From positions 145,155,053-145,219,052 of the forward strand of contig CM048552.1 of the NCBI GenBank assembly GCA_026413225.1: a DNA stretch of 64,000 nucleotides, written 5' to 3'. This DNA is from Otis tarda. Lineage: Eukaryota; Chordata; Aves; Otidiformes; Otididae. The translations under genes and the position numbers were made by a program. Shown here one piece after another: positions 33,401 through 45,400 of the stretch; the stretch's first letter is position 1; each line of letters begins with the position of its first letter. The notes under the pieces were generated by a model. The model did not search any database. It saw nothing but the letters and a program-made list of their open reading frames with translations, and was not told where the DNA came from.

Positions 33401-36400
33401 GGTTGGTCAAACTCCTCTGCCTGTATTCGATCACCACTGTATTTAAAGGCTGATCATTAAGCATGAAGTTCCATCCTTGCTAAAACCAGCGGGAATTTTT
33501 CTTAGACTTAATAGAATCATGATTGCCCTCATGTTTATTAATTGCTTTTCATGTGATAAATTAAAATATGGACCATTTAACATAATTATATCCTACCATT
33601 CCATAGTATGCAGCACAGACCCAAGCTGCAAGACTTAAATCTAAATACAGATTTTCATACTGTTCAAGCATGTACAGCCTTTACCTGACTGGAATATGAT
33701 AAGCCAGATCTAAAGACAGATCTGACTTCTCCTATTCTTAGGTTTGTCTGAACAGAAGAGCCTTGAGCTATGTTAACTTAGGCAGATAGGCCCACGCATC
33801 CTCTTCAAAACTGCAGAAAGTTAACATCTTTCCTAAGATTCTGTCAATACTTAATCTCAGAGCTAAATTAGCAGTTTTTCATTTACCAAGGCTGATTTCT
33901 ACATGGCAGTGGGAACTGCCACTCAACTGTTTATTCCTCTGCCACTGACTCCCCTGGACTTTTATGGCTTCACTTTGAAATTTGCCCCCAAAACTCCTTC
34001 CTATTTAAAAAACATATCAGGATTTCACTGCACATTACTATGCATGATGCCATAGTAATGGCAGATCTAAAGGTCACTTGACAGTTGCTGTCGTTAGCAT
34101 TAACATAGCTCATCTATCCTTCAAATGTCTGGCATTCTTACCAGAAAAGAACTACAAGTAAACATAATTCTGAAACAGTAGGGCCACTGTACATTTGTGG
34201 ATGTTATTATGCAGGGAAAAGTAGGTTGAGATAGAGAATCAATCAAGAAGTCTCAGTGGTGGTGAACTTTGGAGGCAATACTTTGACAATTCTAACTTCC
34301 TCCTACATGTTGCTTTAAAAAAGAGAAAAAAATTATTTCACACAGCATCTAACGCCAATACTTCTTTTTCTCTGGCCTGACATCTCCTACAAACTCATCT
34401 ATCAACTACAGGTATCTTTCATAAGTGAGATTGTTCCATTTCTGTGGTCTCTGCTCATCTCTCTTATTGTGGTAACTCCCAACTTACCATACTCCCACCT
34501 ACTGGGGAAGGCGGTGGAAGTCACTCAGAGGAGAAGGTTGGCCGTAATCAAAGACTTGAAAGCATCCCCAAGGGCAGGCACTCCTAGGTCTTTAACATAA
34601 AGAAAAACCCAAAGCTTCAAAAAGACCTGCATCTTTTTTTCTTTATCAGTGCTACTGAGTAAACTGGAATCCAGTAACTAACCAAACAGTCGTTTGTGCC
34701 TGTCCTCTTTGACAGAAATACAGTGGCATCCATTCTGTGTTTCCAGCACATTAAAAGGAGCGTGCATCTTCAGTCTTAGAAAACATATCTTCATCAGCCC
34801 CTATAAAAACACTGTCATAGTCTTTGAATGAGTCAAATATTTGCATTTCTCATCTGTCAAGTACTTTGCAAATCAAGCATGCTTCAGACTGTCAGGCAGG
34901 TAGACAGACAGGTGTTGTCCTCATTTAAAAATAACAAAACATTGGAAGGATAAAAGTTTTGCCCAAGGTACATGAGTCATTTTCAGAAACAGAGTAAGAA
35001 AGCAGTCTTTCCATCCTAATCAGTCCTTTGGGCCCTGACTAGCAGGCTGGGCTCCAGGTTTTTAGCACCTTTTTTATACCACTCTAAACAGAATTCCACA
35101 CATTTCTGTCACTGTTCACTGCATACTGATTTTCTTTTTTAATGAAAGTTATGCAAACCAAACAAAAAAGTTGCTTCAGGAACAGGAAGACCTCTTGTTC
35201 AGTTATATGTATGAAGGTTTTGCAGCATCATTTAAAATGTACAGTTTGAGCTAGACTGTGATGGAGCTATTTGGAGAAAGAAGTGAGTTTCCTGAAAGTA
35301 TTTCTGATGTAATCAGAAACTGCCCTGATTATTTTGAATTTTTGTTTTCATCTGGAAAGCAACAAAAAAAATTAGTGACCATCACGTGTGAGAACAATCT
35401 GCTGCTGGATGCTACACAGCAGGTATGTCCTCAGATAGCTGTGGTTTAAGACATGACACAAACGCTGCTGTTGGGTGATTTTAAATTACAGGAGCTCTTC
35501 ACCTTTTCAAGAGACTTCTCTTTGGCGTAACACCGTGAAACATCTTGTCAAATATATAAAATAGATTCCAAAGGACAGCTTCTGTCAGAGCTTCTGTTGC
35601 AATGCAAGCCTTATTGTCACTCTCTCTACTTCTACACCAACAACAACTGCTGAACTGAAACATACATTTTAAAAAGATGGTTAGTTTTCATTTAGACTGC
35701 ACACATTTTCTTGGTAACCTGATCGGTGTCTACTTCTCATTTGATAATCTGAAATTTTTGGGGCACTTGTTTTGCAAAAAGGGACTAGTATGTTAAAGAG
35801 AGGAAAATCACTGTTGATTCTTCATTTAAAAACTGAAGAATCAATAAAACAATTGGCAATGCAGTAAAATCAGCCAGCTGAACTAGAGGAGGTAGGGACT
35901 AAATGCTGAATCAGATTCACTCCTTGAGATGTAAGGGTAACTTCAAACACAAAGAAGTTCACAGGGAGCAGAAAGGACGCTTTTAATACTAAGAAATTCT
36001 TCATAATTAAACTATGTTCTTAGGAAAGGCTTAGGAAGAGATAAAGAGTTCATACTACAGAAGTTACTAGGCTGGAAAGGGAAAAAGAGAAGGAGCTAGT
36101 AGTAGAAAGGTGTTTCGAAGTTATCAGTACTTACTCTTCATTGGTGTTGTTGCTATAGTTGACATTAAACCTGGCGAAGGGCCAGTGACTGCAGCAAGTT
36201 AAATAAAACACATTAAAGAGTGTAAAGACTGTCGGTATTTCATACACGTGTTTATTGACACATCGGACTGCCCTGCTAGCTTCTCACATATGCACTGAGA
36301 AGATTAGGAAGGTTAACTTTGACTGCAGTGATAAGCCCCTTTGCATAACTATTTCAAGGCACCAGTTTCTTTTTATCATGTGCTTGGTATACACATTTGT

Positions 36401-39400
36401 GACCACATCTGATGTTTGAAGCTTGTTCTCGGGCGTATTAGTGCATGGCAACATGCATCTCACTATTTTTAGCCCTGTACTCATTTGGCTACTATTTAAA
36501 GCTTCCTTCAATCCTTTCAAGTCTTCACAGATGCAGTGCCAAGGCTTTCGGATAAGTAACAAGCACACCTACCACTGCTGCAGAATTAAGCTTTCAACAA
36601 CTGGGAGTTACTGTCATGTGGCAACAGTGTAAAACTGAGAAGGCAAGGATGGTTATTTCCAAATTCACTTCTAATAGCCTTATATAGAAGTTTGTTGGTC
36701 CAAAAGCAATCTTGTCCTCTCTAATTACTTCAAATCTGAAGTTGCTACTGATACAAATGCCTGAAAAACCAGACAGCAATTTGGCTAATTCAACAAAATG
36801 TACTTCTGAGCTGAACTTCTAAGGAGTAGTTGATCTACTGTTAAAATGATAAGGAGTGAAGATGATAAGGCTGTCCTGGCCCACAACAAGTCAAGGTATC
36901 CTGTATCATGCACAGCCCTTCAAAGGTTCTTCCTTTAATCTGAATTACTAGCTGATATTTTGAAACAAATCAACCTATTACTTGCTTACCTACCAGTCTT
37001 TAACTATGCAAAAAAAGAAAAAAAAGGGAGTCTATGCTACAAAGCATAATGCCCAACAGAAAGCCAACTTCAGTCTTGAGATTTCATTTTCCTTTTTAGT
37101 TGGAGTTAAATTTAAAGCACCGTATCATACAAAGTAATAATAATCAATTGAGTCAAAAGACTGTAAACACATAAAGGTTTCTCCTTTATGGAGAAAAATC
37201 TCTGTTGCTTTATTGGTAAAATTTTAAGATAAGACTGAACCTGCCTTCCATACCAAAGACTGAGTATGTGCTAATAAGTTAAGTCAACAGCCAACAGCCA
37301 ACAGATTTTCTCATTTCTGTATCAGAAGCCTTCTGTAACATTAGCAGCCAAACTTCTGAGCAAGTTTGACAAAGCAACAACACATTTTGCACAACTGCTT
37401 GTTTGGGGTTTCCTAACACTCACAGACAATGTACATAACAAGAATGTCCTGAAAAGCCACAAGGAGCAGCATCCTAGATTCTTGAAATAAAAATTGCATT
37501 CATCCTCAGTGGAGAGGAGTTTAACAACATCAAGTTGCACAGGGAGCATGTGATAAAATTCCAGTTCTGAGAAACCATTCTGCCTGAAGCAGCATGATCA
37601 AAATCCTTTACTTCAAGATCTTTGCCACAATGTGTTTGAGGCAGAAAGTCTGCTGAAAGCTGTAATACTTCAGTTATGTGAAGATTCCTGGGCAGCATTA
37701 GATACTCTGTTCACCTCCCGTGCTAAGCTCCTTACCCTCTTCTTAAAATAAAACTTACATGCTAATCACCAAGAAAATACCATAACCTCAGTTGTCTTCC
37801 TTTAAAGTACAAACACATCTTCTTACCTGTTTACTTCCCCAGGCCGCTCACGGATACCCAGAAAGGAGCGGATGTTACTTTGCCTACTGGACACCTCTAC
37901 GAGCTCTGGCCCTCGGATACGCTCAAGGAAAGAATCAGGTCTTTGGTCTTCATGGTGCAAGTGTCTTGTGGCCCAGGACCTCACAGATATGACAAATCGT
38001 GATAGCCTGCATGGACAGACATACAATATTGACTGAACCAGACAAGAACATCAGATAACTTAAACAATCTCCACAAAGAGTAGCCCAGGAGGATTTTTCT
38101 CTGCTTCTCCAACTGCACAAAGTTAAACTTGATGGATTAACTGTGTGAACCCAGTCACTTCCTACAATTTCATACATTGCCTTTCACGGTGGATCAGGAA
38201 AGTATCTCACACATCAGTTCCTAGTCCACTGTACCAGCACCGCAGGAGCAACAGAAGAATATTCTTGCCAAGTCGGGGCAAATCAAGTGGTTGGAGTAGG
38301 GCAGTTGATTTCTGACAAACTTCTGATATCACGTGATAATGGGGGAATCCTGGACTGACAGAATTAGGAGATAAAAAATACTCACAAGATCACATGCTCG
38401 AGGGCTGGTACACACAGTGGAAACAAAAGTTGAATAGTTGGTGAGAGAGGATGGACTTTGCAATAATGAATGATAAAAATTCAGCCACTTTCCCCATGAA
38501 TTTAAAGGGTCTGTTTGCAGACACAGTAAATGTCTCTCACACATAAAAACCTGCCTACTGCACAGAAAGCACTGTTTCCTCATCCTAAATTTCTAGTAGA
38601 GCACTGAAATGAGATAAGAAAAAAATCATGACAGTGTAATTATCATTGTATCAGTATGTATCTTTTTCTCTATCCACAAATTCACATTACTAATCCTTAC
38701 AATATTTTTTGTCAAAGTTTAAAAATAAATATGTTTCTGAAAAATTGAAAATAATGGAGACTGAAATCTACAAAAGTGATTCTATTTCTTACTCACACAA
38801 TATAGTGTATTATTTCTTATCAGCAGTCTAGTTTGGACAAAAGTGGTGCTAATTCAGGTTTCCCAAACTTGGCCTCAAAAACAGCATAACGAAATCCTGA
38901 ACAATATTTAACTTCTTACAGAGACCTTGGGTTAACCAAGGAAAGCTCTTTACATTCTCTCTGCATCGGCTCATATTATGTATGCTCAGAATCCACAAAG
39001 AAGTTGATATGAACAATTTAAATCTCATGGGAAAGTACATCTGCCTCTTGATTGCACATTTCAAGGGCCTAACTACACCTCCTCATAGATCTTGCCCAGA
39101 TTCTCTCACTCTGAAATAAAAAGGATGAAAAAGGCAGGAACAATAACACATATCAGAAATTAGAAAAATATACTTCTAGTTCTTTAGCATCATACCAAGA
39201 TAGCATAATATAAATCACCTTCAATTTCCAACACTTAAGAGAATTCAAAGCCTACCAAGAACACAAAAGAAAAGCAAAGCTCCACATAAAAATCTGAGAT
39301 TATTTAATAGATTCCTCACTGTATTAAAAAAATGCTGCATAAAATTAAGCTACAGAATTTTTCTCCTTGCCTGAGGAGAACTCAGCTTTCACATAAGGAG

Positions 39401-42400
39401 TAGTACAGAAAACTACTAATATAGATGTTCTTTGATGAGACATGCTAGTTAAGCAGCAAACAGATTTTACCAAATAAGATTGAGAGCCCCTCTATTTGAA
39501 TAAAGAAATAGAATTTTCTTATTTCTGCCATGCTAGATTATTTTCACTTTTTTGTCCTTTACATCTTGAAGTAAGATACTCAATGAAGTCCATCAGATGC
39601 TGTTGTCTTTGGTCCTTGAGAATCTGCATTCAAGAGGCATGTTATGTTACCATAATATTTAAATTGCTAAGTATTCATATTTTCATCACAGGCTTCCTTG
39701 TATACTCAGAGCATAAGTAACACTAGGTACACACGTGTGTGTCTTGAAAAAGGGTAAAGAACAACACAAACAAAGACTAATAAGGAAGTTCTCAATATTA
39801 GTTTATATATTCATGTGCTTTATGTTTACACAAAACACACACCTACAAATGTTCTCCATCTAAAACTAACTTCTTGCAGACTTTGTGACCTACATGCAGT
39901 GGTGTCACTATCTGATAACCAAAGAGGGAAGTATAAGTTTATTCTCCACTATCCAAAAGCCTGAAGTGTGAACAACATTCTTTAAATGATGCTAGTTTTA
40001 TAATTTTTTTTTCTTTACTCTTTGAAATACACTACCCTTAAACTGAGTATGGTCTGTATTGCGTGTAACAACGATATCTGAAGACAGAGCCCTGTAGTCT
40101 CAGCTGGAAATATTTAAAGCAGACACAGTAAGTTTTTGAAGCTTCACTTCAGGTTCATGTGTAAGTCCCAGTAAAGTAAACGACTTAAGCGAATGGCTGA
40201 CTTGAATTTTGCTGACTAAGGCTCCCAAGCCATTATACACATAACTGGATTCTAAAAACTGAGAGAAACTCTTGCACTCCCAGCACAAGAGCTCCTGTCT
40301 CCTCCCTTGCCAAAACCATCTACCAACAAAGGAATGATTATGTCGTATTTGACAGGAAACAAACATTGCATCAGCTATCAGCCAGAACCAAACACTTATC
40401 CATTTACTTTACAGTCTGGCCTCACTTCATGCATTTTCTCAGCATTCAATATATCTTCAGATCTGATCATGTAAAAAGATTTTTTTTCATTCAGACTAAT
40501 TTGTGTGAGCTCATTCAGCATCTCTAGGATTAAAAGGTTTTTACTAGCAATGAGTAAGCAATGAGTTCAGAATCAAGGTCAGAAGCAGCTTCTGTTACTT
40601 TTTATAGAATTTCTCCAGCTGGAGTCCATCCATTTTCCTTGGAAAGTAATGGTTCTTCTTACTTTGCCCCCAAATTGTGATCTCTCTCTTTGAACACGTG
40701 ACAACTTAATACTGGAAAGGGTATTTGTTAGCACATTACCTTGCCATTGCTCCCCTGCCTGTGAATGAGCTTGCCTGGGATTCAGATAGATGTCTTCCCT
40801 CCACAGAAATGACTCTCTGCAGTTCTGAAGATGTATCCTCACACAGTGAATGGGTTCTGCAAGAGTAAGGTTTTTCTAAGAATTCCACACAGCCTCCAGC
40901 AGACTTCCTTCGCCCCATCTGATTCTTTCCGCCACTACGTCAGGAAACAATGTAGTAAATTGTCCTCTTCCTAGTAATATGGCATACATTTGATAAACAT
41001 AGTGCTAAGCCCATATTCCTACCTTTCTGGAGCCATCCAACACGAAATGAAGTCAGTAGAGGCTCTGTCATCCATTCCGGCAAGCTCAGAAGCTGAGTCC
41101 TTACTGGTCAGTACTACTCTGGTGTGCAGATACACAATTACAGGAAGCATGTTTTCTACGCTAACACCTCCTGTGAGGCATCAGCAGCTTTCCTTCAACA
41201 CGAAGTTCATCCCCAGGGGGCTTTAAAGTGACTGCCCACTGCTTTTTTTCAGTGTTGTTCTCCTAGAAATTGTTTGGCTTTAAAAGTCTGGAATTTCTAC
41301 CAGTGCAAATATGCATCTCTTTTTGCTTTCACTCTTGCTTGGATTGAAAAGGAAAATGGTGGTTTTACCGTAGGTACTCCTGAGCAGCACCACTGCTGTT
41401 CTCACCAGCCTGTCACCACCAGCTGCGCAACGGCAGGCCTAATGCTGCTGGCTTCGTAACCGAAACTTCACCTGTTGCATAGCAGAACAGGCTACAGGTC
41501 TTCAGGGCTGCTCTGGCAGCAATAAGGCTATTGCCACATGTGGAAAACACAACAGCAGCCCAGTTGTACACAGCTGCAGACAGGGATTATAACGTTAAGC
41601 TACCTGCAGGTCTGCCAACTCCCAGGAGTTCCTGTAATTGGAAGGCTACTTATCAGCACCAAAATAAAGAGCATTTGAGAAAAACAGACGAAATTTTAGC
41701 CTCATCTTTCAGTAACAGAGTTTTGAAATTGACTTCACTGGAACCTAGACTTTTAGTAGGGCTCACTCCGTTTTTGTTTTTTTTTTAATAAGACTTCTAG
41801 GTTTTCCTTCTTCAGTATTCACTTTTACAAGATTTTGTCACATCCATTAAGGATCACTTTTTTCCTCCTTTGTAATGCAAACAAGAACTCTCACATGACT
41901 CTGTTTATCTGTATTGCCAAGAAAACACTGGCGATAATGATACTTCCAGTATCTTAATAAGAACTGGCAACACCATTTTGAATGCCCGCAAAAGGATAAT
42001 GAGCAACGCAATTTTATGTGTACTCACAGCCGAGAAACTGACAAACAGATAATTAAAACTTTATTATTTCTACAATCATGCTAAAAAAAGATAGGTCCTG
42101 CCACTCCCAGAATTCTCTACTTGTTAACTGTTTTCTCCTTCTGTTCTAATAACAAGACACCAATAGATATTGCTTAGTATTGAAAAACTTCTGTAACCTA
42201 GTTTATGTCGTGAGTGCTGAGAACGCTGTGGATGCCAAAGTTAACATGGATTCTAGAGGAGAATGAACAAAGTCATGGAACCGAAATCCATTACGGATTA
42301 CCAGATACAGAGCCCGCTTTCAGCTCAAGAAGTCTCCTGAGGTGGATGCTAGGAGAGTATTGGAGGAAAGTATGCTGCAGATACTTGCAGTTGGCACACT

Positions 42401-45400
42401 TTTTTTTTTTCCTGGAGCATCTGCCTACAGTCCTGCCGGAGAAAGGATATTGGACTAGTCAGTCTTTTAGACTGCACTGCTATGGCTGGTTTTAAGTTCT
42501 TTCATTCCTTTTTACAGGAAAATACATGTTTTGTGTGATCTTAGACAGCAATAAATTCTAATATTGCTCCTTCTGTTCTCACTTACCAATTATTACTGGT
42601 TTTGAGTCTGAAAATACTTTTTATAAGACGATGGTGGGAGTTCTTAGAAAATAATTTTAAGTGTCACAATTCAGATGTGAAAAAAAAATTGTATTTTACA
42701 GAAATATGACAGTCTTTTATGAAGACTTAAACCAGTATCTTTTATTTCACATTTGGATGGATCAGAAGTTTGTGTTCAATCAGAGACTCAGATAATGAGC
42801 AGTATCTCACTAAGTTGCAGTAACTCAATTGCTTTTAGTGACTGCACATAAAGTTGTTATATTTGCTCTAAATATAGGTAGTTAATTTTAAGAGTCACAA
42901 GATAAAGTAATGAACAACGATACAAAAAACAAAGTAAATATGGATTAAAATACTTTAGGTATCCTTCCAAGTAGACTTTAAGAAAAGAAAAAAGACTGTC
43001 AGAGTGCATTCTTTATCAGTCTAAGAAAACTCTACACAGAGGCGAGGCCCAGGAAATCAGGCCAATCAGACTTTTCCTGAAGTCTCAGATAGAGATATAT
43101 TTCAATTTCATTAGCCTCTACAAGCATGCTGAAATACAATGAACACCATGTGATGTTCTATTTTGATATAACTCTGCTGGTTTATCAGCGAGAACAAGAG
43201 CCAAGCAGGAGTTGAAAATTACTATCCAAAATGCACTGTTAATTATCCTTCTTATTTCTTTTTTGTAAACTTTTTTTAGTCCCAGTCTCCTTTATTGCTA
43301 ACATTGCTGTGCTTGGGCATCTGCTGACAACAAATAAAAGGCTAAGAAGGAAGAGCTCAGCTTTATTTTGAGTAAATGCCTAGGAAGGCAATACAGAATA
43401 GTGCCGAGGTAGCTGAGCGAGCTCTAAACAAGCTAGATCAGGTACCAAAAGCAATACTGTCCTACTAGCTCCACCTACCAGCACAGAATCATACTTGCTA
43501 AGTACATCATTTAAGTGCTTCATGTGCATGATCATGACCTCCACACTCCTCAGCAGTGTGGAAAGCTGTGCTCCACTGTCCCTACACAGGCTCATCATAT
43601 TTTGTGTATCTGTAACATTGACAGCTTTACCAACTGTCTGTCCCCTTGCTAGCAGCAGCTACAGAGCACTTAATGTGTCAAAAACCTCTACAACCCAATG
43701 TTTTCAATCTAGGGTATGGTTTTTGGCATCCAAACGTCCAAAGCCAGAAGCAAGTTGAACAAATGTTTTAATCCAGGTGAAAGAAAATGGCATACTTAAT
43801 GTAACCTGATCTGGACACCTTCCAAGAGTCCCAAAAACCCAATTAAAATTTTCAAATTATTTAAATTACTCTCTAGTCAGATTCTTACCAATAAGTGATC
43901 AGACACACTCACTGAACAAAATTATATTCTGTAGGAAAAAAAAAGGCAAAACTCTCAGACTCAACTGCTGGAATCAAATTGGGTGGACTCAACTACTAAA
44001 ATTTTGAAATCTATATTTTTATTTTAGTTGCTTGACTGTTTTTAAAAAACAGTTTTCTGATTACTCTATATGTGCATCAAGAATTTCTACAACTAGGTTT
44101 ATGTTATAACTAAATATAACATTTCATAAATAAATTCAGGTTTACCTTACAAAAAGGTTGTATCAGTAAGGTGTAGACAATTCAGGGAAATCAAAATCAT
44201 TTTGTGGGAACAATACTAAAGAGCTTGCATTTCACTTTTACAAATGCAGCTTATGTATCTCCGCAACAGGATCAGAAAACAATACACACAGGACTCCGCC
44301 AGGCAACCCTTATCAAAGCACCTGTCTGATACTACACAGCAATCACAAACATATTTCACTTTAATTCACACAATACAAATGAAAAAGTAAGTCTAAAATG
44401 AAAACATCCTTCCATTATTATAGCTCCCTACTATACCAGTCATACACTCATTCCTGACTTTCCTCAACCCTGTACAAACAATACAAGAGGCCTTATTTGT
44501 CAGCTGGCTTTATATCGACACTGAGAGACAGTCACAGATGGAGTTTTTAATGTAACACCTTCAATGCATGTGGCATAGTTTTTACTTTTTTTTTTACAGA
44601 CTCATTCCCATCTGGACTCCATAAGCGTGTTTGGTATCTGCAGCAAAACACTAATCACTGCCATTACTACCAAGGTGTTACACAGTCTGAAATCAACATG
44701 AGAAGAGAATACGCAGTGTGCCAAGAAGTAAGAGAGCAGGTTATAAAGCAGAAACATCAGCAGCTGATTGTGCCTCCTCAGGCCATAATGAAAAATATTT
44801 TATTTCCATGGTGGCAGCAATGTCACTATATCTTAGGGAAAATTCACTGACACTGAAGTTTCTGCTCCACGCCTCTTCAGCTCTCTAAAGGACAATTTCT
44901 TCCCACGCTTTTGAAATATCTAGCAAAGTAAGCTCTGTGAAGGATATTTATATCAGCACCTGCTCTGCACCTGTCTCTTGCCTTCCCTTAATTCAGCTCT
45001 AAATTTGCACACAGATCTTCAAGCAAACTCTAGAAGACCATTTTTACCTAAAATGCATGCAAATAATCCAGGATTTTCATTTAGTAGTAACTGTTTTGAA
45101 GTTCTCATCAGTTAAACAGGAATTGCTGATGCCTGTTTGAGTAACGACTGAGAGTCAGACTTCAAGGGTGGGATTTGGCTCCAGATGTCAGTGACCTGAA
45201 TTAGGGTGTCTAATATAAACTGAGTATCTAACTTCTCATTACAGTCAATTGCCATCTTAGGGCTTGATTCAGTTGCCTTAATATAGGAGTCTAGAACCAT
45301 TTGGAATATCTCAAAATACTTTATCTGACTTCTCCAGAGCACCCAGGTCTTACCTCATATCCACTAGACCCAGCTAAATGCTTCAGATACTCTATGGTGT

